DNA from: Pseudomonas sp. ICMP22404
GTDB taxonomy: Bacteria > Pseudomonadota > Gammaproteobacteria > Pseudomonadales > Pseudomonadaceae
Direction of reading: 5' to 3'
Assembly: GCF_006227205.1 (NCBI RefSeq)
Contig: NZ_VCNG01000015.1
Location: forward strand, 87,747 to 151,746
DNA: 64,000 nucleotides
The notes beneath the pieces are model-generated. The model was given only the letters and a program-made list of their open reading frames with translations. It was not told where the DNA came from and did not search any database. The translations under genes were made by a program, and so were the position numbers. Position 1 is the stretch's first letter, and each line of letters opens with the position of its first letter. Shown here one piece after another: positions 50,002 through 58,790 of the stretch.

Positions 50002-51387
50002 TCACAGATGCAACGCATGCCCCAATGCCCGCAGCGCCGCTTCCTGTACCGCCTCGCCGAGCGTCGGATGGGCGTGGATGGTGCCGGCGATGTCTTCCAG
50101 CCGTGCGCCCATTTCCAGGGATTGGCCAAACGCGGTGGACAGTTCCGAGACGCCGACGCCGACCGCTTGCCAGCCGACGATCACATGGTTGTCCCGACGC
50201 GCCACCACCCGCACGAAACCACTCTTCGACTCCAGCGTCATCGCCCGGCCGTTGGCGGCGAACGGGAAGCTGGAAACGATGCAGTCCAGACCGGCTGCCT
50301 TGGCTTCGTCCGGCGTCTTGCCCACCACCACCAGCTCCGGATCGGTGAAGCACACGGCTGCGATGGCCGTCGGGTTGAACTCGCGAGGCTGGCCGGCGAT
50401 CAGTTCGGCGACCATTTCACCTTGGGCCATGGCCCGGTGGGCGAGCATCGGTTCACCGCTCAGGTCGCCGATAGCCCAGACGTTACGCATGCTGGTCTGG
50501 CAGCGACTGTCGATTTTCAGCGCCGAGCCGTTCATCGTCAGGTTCAAGGCCTCGAGGTTCCAACCTTGGGTATTGGGCTTGCGACCGACCGCCACCAGGA
50601 CCCGGTCGGTGGACAGGCTCAAGGTGTCGCCGGCGGGGTCACGCACTTGCAACGTGCTGGTCTGGGCGTCGAAACCCTCGACGCTGTGCTTGAGGTACAA
50701 CTTCACGCCCAATTGCTTGAGCGCCTCATGCACCGGCTGGGTCAGCTCGCCGTCGTAGGCCGGCAGCATCCGTTCCTGGGCTTCCACGACGCTGACCTCG
50801 GCACCGAGCTTGCGGTAGGCAATGCCCAATTCCAGGCCGATGTAACCGCCACCGACCACCACCAGGTGCTTGGGCAGCGAGGTCGGGGCGAGGGCTTCGG
50901 TGGAAGAAACGATCGGCCCACCGATGGGCAGCATCGGCAGATCGACGCTTTTCGAGCCGGTCGCCAGCAGCAGGTGTTCGCACTGGATGCGGCTATCGCC
51001 GACCTCGACGGTCTTGCCGTCGATGATCTTGGCCCAGCCGTGAATGACCTGGACCTTGTGCTTTTTCAACAGTGTCGCCACACCGGTGGTCAGGCGATCG
51101 ACGATGCCGTTCTTCCATTCCACGCTCTTGCCGATGTCCAGCACCGGCGCGGACACCGTGATACCCAGGGTTGAACCCTGGCTATGGTGTTGTGCCTGAT
51201 GAAACTGTTCGGCCACATGGATCAACGCCTTGGACGGGATGCAGCCGATGTTCAGGCAAGTCCCGCCCAGCGCCTGGCCCTCCACGAGAATGGTCGGGAT
51301 GCCCAGCTGACCGGCGCGGATCGCCGCTACGTAACCGCCAGGGCCACCGCCAATGATCAGCAGGGTGGTGTTCAAAGTCTGTTGCAT
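50002..51387 (-). CDS. lpdV: Dihydrolipoyl dehydrogenase of the branched-chain complex (E3, Lpd-Val)
   Basis: 461-aa FAD enzyme that reoxidises the lipoamide of BkdB. FAD site IIGGGPGGYVAAIRAGQLG, redox pair Cys44/Cys49 in GGTCLNIGCIPSK, NAD site VVVGGGYIGLELG, and the C-terminal HAHPTLGEAVQEAAL. Last gene of the bkdA1-A2-B-lpdV operon, 14 bases after bkdB. Order and lengths match P. putida, where LpdV is specific for this complex. Confidence 0.96.
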   Translation of the reverse strand: MQQTLNTTLLIIGGGPGGYVAAIRAGQLGIPTILVEGQALGGTCLNIGCIPSKALIHVAEQFHQAQHHSQGSTLGITVSAPVLDIGKSVEWKNGIVDRLTTGVATLLKKHKVQVIHGWAKIIDGKTVEVGDSRIQCEHLLLATGSKSVDLPMLPIGGPIVSSTEALAPTSLPKHLVVVGGGYIGLELGIAYRKLGAEVSVVEAQERMLPAYDGELTQPVHEALKQLGVKLYLKHSVEGFDAQTSTLQVRDPAGDTLSLSTDRVLVAVGRKPNTQGWNLEALNLTMNGSALKIDSRCQTSMRNVWAIGDLSGEPMLAHRAMAQGEMVAELIAGQPREFNPTAIAAVCFTDPELVVVGKTPDEAKAAGLDCIVSSFPFAANGRAMTLESKSGFVRVVARRDNHVIVGWQAVGVGVSELSTAFGQSLEMGARLEDIAGTIHAHPTLGEAVQEAALRALGHALHL

Positions 51388-51401
51388 GCCTGCTCCTGGT
51401 A

Positions 51402-52676
51402 TCAGTCCACAAACAAGGTGGCGGGTTGTTCAAGCAGGCCGCGCAGGGCCTGGATGAATTGCGCAGCATCCATGCCGTCGACCACCCGGTGATCGAAGGA
51501 GCTGGAGAGGTTCATCATCTTGCGGATCACCACCTGGCCCTTGATGACCACAGGCCGCTCGACGATTTTGTTCACGCCCACGATCGCCACTTCCGGCAGA
51601 TTCAGCACCGGAGTGCTGACGATCCCGCCCAACGCGCCGAGGCTGGTCAGGGTGATGGTCGAGCCGGACAGTTCGTCGCGGCTGGCCTTGCCATTGCGGG
51701 CTGCCGTGGCCAGGCGCGCGATCTCCGCCGCGCTGTCCCACAGGCTGCGGGCCTCGGCATGACGCACCACCGGCACCATCAGGCCGACATCGCTCTGGGT
51801 CGCGACCCCGACATGCACCGCACCGGAGCGGGTGATGACCTGGGCCTCGTCGTCATAGCGCGCGTTCATCTGCGGGAAATCCCGCAAGGCCACGACCAGC
51901 GCCCGCACCAGGAATGGCAGCAAGGTCAGCTTGCCACGGCTGGCACCGTGTTTTTCATTCAGGTGAACCCGCAGCTCTTCGAGGGCGGTGACATCGATTT
52001 CCTCGACGTAGCTGAAATGGGCGGCGCGCTGGGTGGCTTCCTGCATGCGCTGGGCGATCTTGCGCCGCATGCCGATCACCGGGATCTGCTGCTCGTCGTG
52101 GCGCTCGGCGTAGCCTGAGCCGCCCTTGGCCGGCGTCGAGGGGCCTTGGGCCAGATACGCTTCCAGGTCCTCGTGCAGTACCCGGCCGGCAGGGCCGCTG
52201 CCCTGGACCAGACGCAGTTGGATGCCCAGGTCCAGGGCGTGTTTGCGCACAGCCGGCGAGGCCAGTGGGCGCTCGTCGGGATCGCGGGCCACAGGGGCCT
52301 GGGGTTGCTGGGCCGGGCGGGGCGCGGCGGCAGGTTTTTCCGCCACCGGCTCAGGCGCTTTGGGCGGTGCGGGCTCGGCAGCCGGAGTCGCAGCCGCAGC
52401 CGGTGGTTGTGCCGATTCCTTCAGGTTGCCGGCGCCTTCCACTTCGATACGGATCAGTTCGCTGCCCACCGCCATGACTTCACCCGGCTCACCACCCAGG
52501 GCGATGACCCGGCCATGTACGGGCGAGGGGATGTCCACCATGGCTTTATCGGTCATGACATCGGCCAGAACCTGATCCTCGGTCACCAGGTCGCCAACCT
52601 TGACGTGCCATGCCGCCAATTCCACTTCCGCGATGCCTTCGCCGATGTCCGGCATCTTGATAACGTGCGTGCCCAT
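51402..52676 (-). CDS. bkdB: Branched-chain 2-oxoacid dehydrogenase E2 (lipoamide acyltransferase)
   Basis: 424-aa core subunit. Lipoyl domain with Lys44 in MTDKAMVDIPSP, a Pro/Ala-rich linker, the E3-binding peripheral domain (ASPAVRKHALDLGIQLRLVQGSGPAGRVLHEDL) and the catalytic acyltransferase domain ending in SSFDHRVVDGMDAAQF with active His396. Transfers branched acyl groups to CoA. It starts the base before bkdA2 stops (adjacent, no gap), indicating translational coupling. Confidence 0.96.
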   Translation of the reverse strand: MGTHVIKMPDIGEGIAEVELAAWHVKVGDLVTEDQVLADVMTDKAMVDIPSPVHGRVIALGGEPGEVMAVGSELIRIEVEGAGNLKESAQPPAAAATPAAEPAPPKAPEPVAEKPAAAPRPAQQPQAPVARDPDERPLASPAVRKHALDLGIQLRLVQGSGPAGRVLHEDLEAYLAQGPSTPAKGGSGYAERHDEQQIPVIGMRRKIAQRMQEATQRAAHFSYVEEIDVTALEELRVHLNEKHGASRGKLTLLPFLVRALVVALRDFPQMNARYDDEAQVITRSGAVHVGVATQSDVGLMVPVVRHAEARSLWDSAAEIARLATAARNGKASRDELSGSTITLTSLGALGGIVSTPVLNLPEVAIVGVNKIVERPVVIKGQVVIRKMMNLSSSFDHRVVDGMDAAQFIQALRGLLEQPATLFVD

Positions 52677-53735
52677 TCAGACCTCCATGACCCGTTTCAA
52701 CGCCGCGCCCACCCGGGACGGCCCTGGGAAATATGCCCACTCCTGCGCATGCGGGTAGGGGGTATCCCAACCGGTGACACGCTCGATAGGGGCTTCCAGG
52801 TGATGGAAGCAGTGTTCCTGGACCAGCGACACCAGCTCGGCGCCGAAGCCGCAGGTGCGGGTGGCTTCGTGGACGATCACGCAACGGCCGGTCTTCTTTA
52901 CCGACTTGACGATGGTGTCCAGGTCCAGCGGCCACAGGCTGCGCAGGTCGATGACCTCGGCATCGATGCCGGTTTCCTCGGCGGCGGCCTGGGACACATA
53001 GACCGTGGTGCCGTAGGTGAGGATGGTCACGTCCTTGCCTGGGCGGGTGATGGCGGCGACGTCCAGCGGTACCGTGTAGTAGCCGTCGGGTACTTGTGCC
53101 GTCGGGTGTTTCGACCACGGCGTTACCGGGCGGTCGTGATGGCCGTCGAACGGGCCGTTATACAAGCGCTTGGGTTCGAGGAAGATCACCGGATCATCGT
53201 TTTCGATGGAGGCGATCAGCAGGCCCTTGGCGTCATAGGGGTTCGATGGCATCACGGTGCGCAGGCCGCAGACCTGGGTGAACATCGCCTCGATGCTCTG
53301 GCTGTGGGTCTGGCCGCCGTAGATGCCGCCGCCGCAGGGCATGCGCAGGGTCATGGGCGCGGTGAACTCGCCGGCCGAGCGATAGCGCAGGCGCGCCGCT
53401 TCGGAAATGATTTGGTCCGAGGCCGGGTAGACGTAGTCGGCGAACTGGATCTCGGCCACCGGCCGCAATCCGTAGGCGCCCATGCCCACGGCCACGCCGA
53501 CGATGCCGCTTTCGGAGATCGGCGCGTCGAACACCCGCGAGGTGCCGTATTTGTTCTGCAGGCCTTCGGTGCAGCGGAACACGCCGCCGAAGTAGCCCAC
53601 ATCCTGGCCGAACACCACGACGTTGTCGTCACGTTCGAGCATCACGTCCATGGCCGAGCGCAGGGCCTGGATCATGGTCATGGTGGTAGTGGTCATGGCG
53701 GTATCCAGCGCAATAGTGTTGTTGTGATCGTTCAT
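52677..53735 (-). CDS. bkdA2: Branched-chain 2-oxoacid dehydrogenase E1 beta
   Basis: 352-aa transketolase-like beta subunit. QALRSAMDVMLERDDNVVVFGQDVGYFGGVFRCTEGLQNKYG is the family N-terminus, followed by GGGIYGGQTHSQSIEAMF and LEPKRLYNGPFDGHHDRPVTPW. The C-terminal transketolase domain has RCVIVHEATRTCGFGAEL. Pairs with BkdA1 to decarboxylate the 2-oxo acids of Val, Leu and Ile. One base separates the bkdA1 stop from its start. Confidence 0.96.
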   Translation of the reverse strand: MNDHNNTIALDTAMTTTTMTMIQALRSAMDVMLERDDNVVVFGQDVGYFGGVFRCTEGLQNKYGTSRVFDAPISESGIVGVAVGMGAYGLRPVAEIQFADYVYPASDQIISEAARLRYRSAGEFTAPMTLRMPCGGGIYGGQTHSQSIEAMFTQVCGLRTVMPSNPYDAKGLLIASIENDDPVIFLEPKRLYNGPFDGHHDRPVTPWSKHPTAQVPDGYYTVPLDVAAITRPGKDVTILTYGTTVYVSQAAAEETGIDAEVIDLRSLWPLDLDTIVKSVKKTGRCVIVHEATRTCGFGAELVSLVQEHCFHHLEAPIERVTGWDTPYPHAQEWAYFPGPSRVGAALKRVMEV

Positions 53736-53736
53736 G

Positions 53737-54972
53737 TCAGATCCCCAACTGCTGACGCTGGCGCTTCAAGTGCTCCGGCATCTCTTTGTAGACGTCTTCG
53801 AACATCGTCGCGGCGCTCGGTACCTGGCCGCCGGCGAGGGTGCCGTACTGTTCGGCTTCCTTCTGGGCCGCGATGATCTGCGCTTCCAGCTCGGCGGTGA
53901 CGGCGGCGTGTTGCTCTTCCGACCATTGACCGATGCGGATCATGTGCTGCTTGAGACGGGTAATCGGATCGCCCAACGGGAAATGACTCCAGTCATCGGC
54001 AGGCCGGTACTTGGAAGGATCGTCGGAGGTAGAGTGCGGGCCAGCGCGGTAGGTGACCCATTCGATCAGGGTCGGGCCGAGGTTGCGGCGGGCGCGTTCG
54101 GCGGCCCAGCGCGAGGCGGCATAGACGGCCATGAAGTCGTTGCCGTCGACCCGCAGCGAGGCGATGCCGCAACCGACGCCGCGTCCGGCGAAGGTGGTGG
54201 CTTCACCGCCGGCAATGGCCTGGAAGGTGGAGATTGCCCACTGGTTGTTGACCACGTTGAGGATCACCGGCGCCCGATAGACGTGGGCGAAAGTGAGGGC
54301 GGTGTGGAAGTCCGACTCGGCGGTGGCGCCGTCACCGATCCAGGCCGACGCGATCTTGGTGTCGCCCTTGATCGCCGACGCCATGCCCCAGCCCACGCCC
54401 TGGATGAACTGCGTGGCGAGGTTGCCGGAGATGGTGAAGAAGCCGGCTTCCTTGACCGAATACATGATCGGCAACTGGCGGCCCTTGAGCGGGTCCCGCT
54501 CGTTGGACAGCAACTGGCAGATCATGTCCACCAATGGCACGTCACGGGCCATCAGGATGCTTTGCTGGCGATAGGTCGGAAAGCACATGTCGTCGATGTT
54601 CAGCGCCAGGGCCTGGCCGCTGCCGATGGCTTCCTCGCCGAGGCTCTGCATATAGAACGACATCTTTTTCTGGCGTTGGGCGACCACCATGCGGTTGTCG
54701 TAGATCCGCGTCTTGAGCATGGCGCGCATGCCCTTTTCCAGGATGTCGAGGGGCACGTCTTCGGCCCAGGGACCATGGGCATTGCCCTGGTCGTCGAGCA
54801 CGCGGATCAGGCTCCGGGCCAGGTCGGCGGTATCGGACGGCTCAACGTCGATGGAAGGTTTGCGCACCGTGCCCGCATCGCTCAGATGCAGGTAGGAAAA
54901 GTCGGTCTTGCAGCCGGGACGGCCCGTAGGTTCGGGGACGTGCAGGCGTAGCGGTTCGTACGCTGGGTTCAT
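53737..54972 (-). CDS. bkdA1: Branched-chain 2-oxoacid dehydrogenase E1 alpha
   Basis: 411-aa thiamine-diphosphate subunit. LKTRIYDNRMVVAQRQKKMSFYMQSLGEEAIGSGQALALN is the E1-alpha signature. The TPP motif is IASAWIGDGATAESDFHTALTFAHVYRAPVILNVVNNQWAISTF. The regulatory-loop-like AGPHSTSDDPSKYRP follows. First gene of the operon. The N-terminus MNPAYEPLRLHVPEPTGRPG is the P. putida form. Its leader is shared with divergent bkdR. Confidence 0.96.
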   Translation of the reverse strand: MNPAYEPLRLHVPEPTGRPGCKTDFSYLHLSDAGTVRKPSIDVEPSDTADLARSLIRVLDDQGNAHGPWAEDVPLDILEKGMRAMLKTRIYDNRMVVAQRQKKMSFYMQSLGEEAIGSGQALALNIDDMCFPTYRQQSILMARDVPLVDMICQLLSNERDPLKGRQLPIMYSVKEAGFFTISGNLATQFIQGVGWGMASAIKGDTKIASAWIGDGATAESDFHTALTFAHVYRAPVILNVVNNQWAISTFQAIAGGEATTFAGRGVGCGIASLRVDGNDFMAVYAASRWAAERARRNLGPTLIEWVTYRAGPHSTSDDPSKYRPADDWSHFPLGDPITRLKQHMIRIGQWSEEQHAAVTAELEAQIIAAQKEAEQYGTLAGGQVPSAATMFEDVYKEMPEHLKRQRQQLGI

Positions 54973-55115
54973 GGCTTTCTACGCTCGATCTTGTGAATTT
55001 CTTGTAGTGGGCGCGCTAGCTGACAAATCCCCTGGATGAGGAGAATTGTCCTACAACAATCATAGGCTCGACGGCGAAGAATATTTTTCTCAGTTGGCTT
55101 GCTGTTCGGACCAAT

Positions 55116-55134
55116 TGCAGATAAAAAATCTGCA
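55116..55134. promoter_or_regulatory. Palindrome in the bkdA1-bkdR divergent region
   Basis: TGCAGAT-AAAAA-ATCTGCA: perfect 7-base arms around an A-tract, 30 bases before the bkdR start and about 144 before the bkdA1 start. Lrp-type proteins favour such short palindromes with AT centres, and BkdR of P. putida is known to bind this intergenic region. The exact site is inferred. Confidence 0.5.
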
Positions 55135-55163
55135 CAACGATAAAAATCAGGAATATCTGTCTC

Positions 55164-55652
55164 ATGCGTAAACTGGATCGCACCGACATCGGCATTCTGA
55201 ACAGCCTTCAGGAAAACGCCCGCATCACCAACGCCGATCTCGCCCGTTCGGTCAATCTTTCGCCGACGCCGTGCTTCAACCGGGTCCGCGCCATGGAAGA
55301 GCTGGGGGTGATCCGCGAGCAGGTCACGCTGCTGGATGCCGACCTGCTGGGCCTGCACGTCAACGTGTTCATCCACGTCAGCCTGGAGAAGCAGGTGGAG
55401 GAGGCGCTGCAGCATTTCGAAGAAGCGATCTCGGACCGGCCCGAGGTGATGGAGTGCTACCTGATGGCGGGCGATCCGGATTACCTGATCCGCGTGCTGG
55501 TGCCGACGATCCAGTCCCTGGAGCGGTTCATGATGGACTTCCTGACCAAGGTCCCGGGCGTGGCGAATATCCGCTCCAGCTTCGCGCTCAAGCAGGTACG
55601 CTACAAGACTGCATTGCCGCTGCCGGCCAATGGGTTGACCTTGGGTACCTGA
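55164..55652 (+). CDS. bkdR: Lrp/AsnC-family activator BkdR
   Basis: 162-aa regulator: AsnC-type helix-turn-helix (LDRTDIGILNSLQENARITNADLARSVNLSPTPCFNRVRAMEELGVI) and a RAM ligand-binding domain (LHVNVFIHVSLEKQVEEALQHFEEAISDRPEVMECYLMAGDPDYLIRVLV). Divergent from bkdA1. In P. putida it activates the bkd operon in response to branched-chain amino acids and represses itself. Confidence 0.95.
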   Translation: MRKLDRTDIGILNSLQENARITNADLARSVNLSPTPCFNRVRAMEELGVIREQVTLLDADLLGLHVNVFIHVSLEKQVEEALQHFEEAISDRPEVMECYLMAGDPDYLIRVLVPTIQSLERFMMDFLTKVPGVANIRSSFALKQVRYKTALPLPANGLTLGT

Positions 55653-55675
55653 ACCTCAACGGATAGTCGCAATCC

Positions 55676-55769
55676 CCTGTGGGAGCGAGCCTGCTCGCGA
55701 TAGCGTCAGCGCCTGCGACATCAATGCAAGCTGGCCCACCGCTATCGCGAGCAGGCTCGCTTCCACAGG
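55676..55769. repeat. REP pair (REPIN)
   Basis: CCTGTGGGAGCGAGCCTGCT and AGCAGGCTCGCTTCCACAGG in inverted orientation, with one mismatch between the arms. It lies in the convergent gap between bkdR and the MBL-fold gene. Confidence 0.92.
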
Positions 55770-55779
55770 GTTTTTGCCC

Positions 55780-56643
55780 TTAAAGCTGATTGAGCGGAAT
55801 CTTCAGATACGTCACGCCATTGGCCTCGGCGGGCGGCAGGTTGCCTGCCCGCACATTGACCTGGATCGCCGGCAACAGCAGCGTTGGCATACCCAACGTG
55901 GCGTCGCGCTGGGTGCGCATGGTGACAAAGGTGGCTTCGTCGATGCCATCGTGAACGTGGATATTGTGCTGGCGCTGTTCGCCCACGGTGCTCATGCAGT
56001 GGGGCTCGCGATGATCCGGCGGATAGTCATGGCACACATACAGCCGCACGCTGGCGGGGAAGGCCAGCAGCTTGCGGATCGAGGCGTAGAGCTGGTGCGC
56101 GTTACCGCCGGGGAAGTCGCAACGGGCGCTGCCGACATCGGGCATGAACAGCGTATCGCCCACCAGGATCACATCGTCGTCGATCAGGTAGGCAATGTCC
56201 GCCGGGGTATGGCCGGGCACGTGTAACGCGGTGGCCTTGAGGTTGCCGATGAAGAACGTTTCATCGGGGCCAAACAGATGATCGAACTGCGAACCGTCCA
56301 CGGCAAACTGCGCTTCGAGGTTGAACAGTGCCTTGAAGACGTTCTGGACCTGGCCGATGGACTGGCCGATGGCGATCTTGCCGCCCAGTTCCCGACGCAG
56401 GTAGGGCGCGGCGGAAAGGTGGTCGGCGTGGGCGTGGGTCTCCAGCAGCCACTGCACGGTCAACCGGTGTTCGCGTACGAACGCGATCACCCGGTCAGCC
56501 TGCGTGGTGCCGCTGCGCCCCGAGGCCGGGTCGTAGTCGAGCACCGGATCGACCACCGCGCATTGTCCTGCGTCCTGCTCATAAACGACATGGGTGTAGG
56601 TCTTTGAAGCGGGGTCGAGGAAGCTTTGGATCTGCGCGGGCAT
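55780..56643 (-). CDS. MBL-fold hydrolase, ETHE1/Blh-like persulfide dioxygenase candidate
   Basis: 287-aa metallo-beta-lactamase-fold protein. Metal ligands: THAHADHLSA (His70, His72, Asp74, His75), VPGHTPADIAY and LVGDTLFMPDVGSARCDFPGG; the last stretch, with a conserved Asp and Arg, is typical of persulfide dioxygenases that convert glutathione persulfide to sulfite. It is longer than ETHE1 and similar to Blh of the bigR operon. Divergent from a TauE/SafE exporter, a common partner in sulfide detoxification. No BigR is visible. Confidence 0.85.
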   Translation of the reverse strand: MPAQIQSFLDPASKTYTHVVYEQDAGQCAVVDPVLDYDPASGRSGTTQADRVIAFVREHRLTVQWLLETHAHADHLSAAPYLRRELGGKIAIGQSIGQVQNVFKALFNLEAQFAVDGSQFDHLFGPDETFFIGNLKATALHVPGHTPADIAYLIDDDVILVGDTLFMPDVGSARCDFPGGNAHQLYASIRKLLAFPASVRLYVCHDYPPDHREPHCMSTVGEQRQHNIHVHDGIDEATFVTMRTQRDATLGMPTLLLPAIQVNVRAGNLPPAEANGVTYLKIPLNQL

Positions 56644-56780
56644 GACGACTAACCTGTACGGAAGGAACCGGTTGCAACACGTAAGGTTGGCAACATATGG
56701 TCCGCAGCTTAGTGAGGGCCAAGGCCTCCTGCAAATGCGATCGCACCTGCCAACAGGTGTGCGCGGCTTGAGAGAATCTT

Positions 56781-57581
56781 ATGTTGCTGGCAAGTTTTTT
56801 CGGCGTGGTCATGGGCCTGGTCCTGGGATTGACCGGGGCGGGCGGCGGCATCCTCGCGGTTCCGGCGTTGGTGCTGGGGCTGGGCTTGACCATGACCCAG
56901 GCCGCGCCCGTGGCGTTGTTCGCCGTGGGCAGTTCGGCGGCGGTGGGCGCCATCGATGGCTTGCGCCATGGCCTGGTGCGCTATCGCGCGGCGTTGTTGA
57001 TCGCATTGCTGGGGGCGGTGTTTTCGCCACTGGGCATCTTCCTGGCCCATCAACTCCCGGAAAAAATCCTGATGATCCTGTTCAGCTTGTTGATGGTGCT
57101 GGTGGCGGTGCGCATGTTGCGACGGGAAAGCGCGCAGCCGGGGCCGAGCGACCACGGTGCGGCCAGTTGGGGCCAGAAGAATTGCATGCTCGATCGCCAG
57201 ACCGGACGCCTGGCCTGGACCCCGCGCTGCACCGCCACGCTGGCGACGCTCGGCGCGGTGACCGGCGTGGTGTCCGGCCTGCTGGGCGTGGGCGGTGGTT
57301 TCCTGATCGTGCCGGCATTCAAGCAACTGACCGACGTGCAGATACGCGGGATCGTCGCCACCTCGCTGATGGTCATCAGCCTGATTTCGCTGATCGGCGT
57401 GGCGGGGGCCTTTCATGCCGGGGTGCGTATCGATCAGGTTGGGGCAATGTTCATCGTGGCCAGCATTGTCGGCATGGTGCTGGGCCGGCGACTGGCGTCC
57501 CGGGTCCCGGCCCGGGTGTTGCAGGTCGGGTTTGCCGGAGTGTGTCTGGGGGTGGCGGCGTACATGTGGGTGCGGGCGTAA
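56781..57581 (+). CDS. TauE/SafE-family sulfite or sulfoacetate exporter
   Basis: 266-aa inner-membrane protein with about eight membrane segments in two repeats. GLVLGLTGAGGGILAVPALVLGLGLTMTQAAPVALFAVGSSAAVGAIDGL is the first repeat and GVVSGLLGVGGGFLIVPAFKQLTDV the second. Family members export sulfite and related anions. Beside the persulfide-dioxygenase-like gene, export of sulfite is a plausible role, by inference. Confidence 0.88.
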   Translation: MLLASFFGVVMGLVLGLTGAGGGILAVPALVLGLGLTMTQAAPVALFAVGSSAAVGAIDGLRHGLVRYRAALLIALLGAVFSPLGIFLAHQLPEKILMILFSLLMVLVAVRMLRRESAQPGPSDHGAASWGQKNCMLDRQTGRLAWTPRCTATLATLGAVTGVVSGLLGVGGGFLIVPAFKQLTDVQIRGIVATSLMVISLISLIGVAGAFHAGVRIDQVGAMFIVASIVGMVLGRRLASRVPARVLQVGFAGVCLGVAAYMWVRA

Positions 57582-57603
57582 TGCGCGCAGCTGTGGAAAC
57601 CCA

Positions 57604-57692
57604 GTGTGGGAGCAAGGCGCGCCCGCGATGAAGTTAGCGCGGTTTTTACCTTGGACCGTGTCGCCTCTATCGCGGGCAAGCCTTGCTCCCAC
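57604..57692. repeat. REP pair (REPIN), GGCTTGCCCGCGA variant
   Basis: GTGTGGGAGCAAGGCGCGCC and GGGCAAGCCTTGCTCCCAC in inverted orientation, imperfect. In the convergent gap between the exporter and the epimerase-like gene. Confidence 0.88.
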
Positions 57693-57715
57693 GGCAAGCT
57701 CCCCCGCCACAGGGA

Positions 57716-58582
57716 TTACAATGGCTTGCACTGCATCGAAAACCCCAACGCCACAGACTGCCCTTGTTCCAGCAGGCGCAACCCCGGTCGCCCTGGCAGG
57801 TGGTGCGCGTTGACCGGGTGGCTGACCGGTTCGATGCAAAAGAAGTCCAGGCCCACCGGGCAGTACAGCAGGAAGTAATCGCTGCCGCTGGCTCGGCATT
57901 CCAATGCATAGCCCAGGTCGGGTTGTTCGATCAGGCAGTGTCCGTCCCAACCGCCGAAACCGTTATCCACGAGGGCATCCGGCAGCGCACGAGGCTGCTG
58001 GAAGTCCCAGTGTGCGGGAATATCACTCAACTGCGTCGGCAGCTTCGTGGCGTCGCACAACCAGACGTCGGTGGCGCAGGTCTGCAAGCGGGTGTTGATG
58101 GTCCGGGGGAAGTAAGGATGCAAGCCCAACCCATGCCAGGCCGGCTGTTCGGCCAGGTGGGTGACCTGCATCGAAACCTGCAATTGGCCACCGTCCAGGC
58201 GGATGCGCAGATTGGCGCAATAGGCGAACGGGTATTGGCTGTGCAGTTGCAGCAATGCCTCCTGAGGGCTCTGTTCGATCACCTGCCACGCCTGTTGCCA
58301 GGCGCTGCCATGGATCGGAAACGGGTCGTTGGGGCTGTTGGCCTCCAATGCCAGCCAGCCGCCGGGACAATCGAAGCCGCCGTTGGCGATCCGGTTCGAC
58401 CAGGGGATCAATGGAAAACAGCCGAGCTTGCCAGGCAGGCAGTTTTCCAGCGCCTGCGGTGCGGGCGGGCGCAACAGAGGCTGGCCGTTGCTGCGCAAGG
58501 TCCAACTCACCAGGCTGGCACCCAGGTGCGGCGCCACGGTGAGGTGGGTGAGTTCGTCTTCGAGGTGCAGGAGGGATGTCAT
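57716..58582 (-). CDS. Aldose 1-epimerase family protein
   Basis: 288-aa galactose-mutarotase-fold protein. PLIPWSNRIANGGFDCPGG, PIHGSAWQQAW with the first catalytic His, WHGLGLHPYFPR with the second, and CIEPVSHPVNAHHLPGRPGLRLLEQGQSVAL with the acidic residue. It is the last gene of the uronate locus, so it may interconvert uronate anomers before oxidation by Udh, which acts on one anomer. Start set at 58582 (MTSLLHLED); upstream the frame runs through repeats. Confidence 0.88.
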   Translation of the reverse strand: MTSLLHLEDELTHLTVAPHLGASLVSWTLRSNGQPLLRPPAPQALENCLPGKLGCFPLIPWSNRIANGGFDCPGGWLALEANSPNDPFPIHGSAWQQAWQVIEQSPQEALLQLHSQYPFAYCANLRIRLDGGQLQVSMQVTHLAEQPAWHGLGLHPYFPRTINTRLQTCATDVWLCDATKLPTQLSDIPAHWDFQQPRALPDALVDNGFGGWDGHCLIEQPDLGYALECRASGSDYFLLYCPVGLDFFCIEPVSHPVNAHHLPGRPGLRLLEQGQSVALGFSMQCKPL

Positions 58583-58640
58583 GGTGGGCGTTGTCTGCCG
58601 AGTGGGAAGGGGTGGTGCAGGAGTTCTTGTGTGAACGCAG

Positions 58641-58768
58641 TTGTGGCGAGGGAGCTTGGCTGTGGGAGCAAGGCTTGCCCGCGAAAAAGGCGACACGGTT
58701 TCAAAGTAAAACCGCATTGACTTCATCGCGGGCAAGCCTTGCTCCCACAGCAAGGTCCCTCGCCACAA
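58641..58768. repeat. Nested inverted repeat: REPIN inside a GTGGCGAGGGA pair
   Basis: Outer arms TTGTGGCGAGGGAGCTTG and CAAGGTCCCTCGCCACAA enclose a REPIN with arms CTGTGGGAGCAAGGCTTGCC and GGCAAGCCTTGCTCCCACAG. Two separate repeat families are combined in one palindrome, between the TRAP genes and the epimerase-like gene. Confidence 0.88.
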
Positions 58769-58790
58769 GGGGGCTTGCTCGCTTATGGGA

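Noticed and set aside
52146..53876. 576-codon plus-strand frame
   Set aside because: Antisense to bkdB and bkdA2, both of which have full catalytic motifs; no sensible domain in the plus-strand product.
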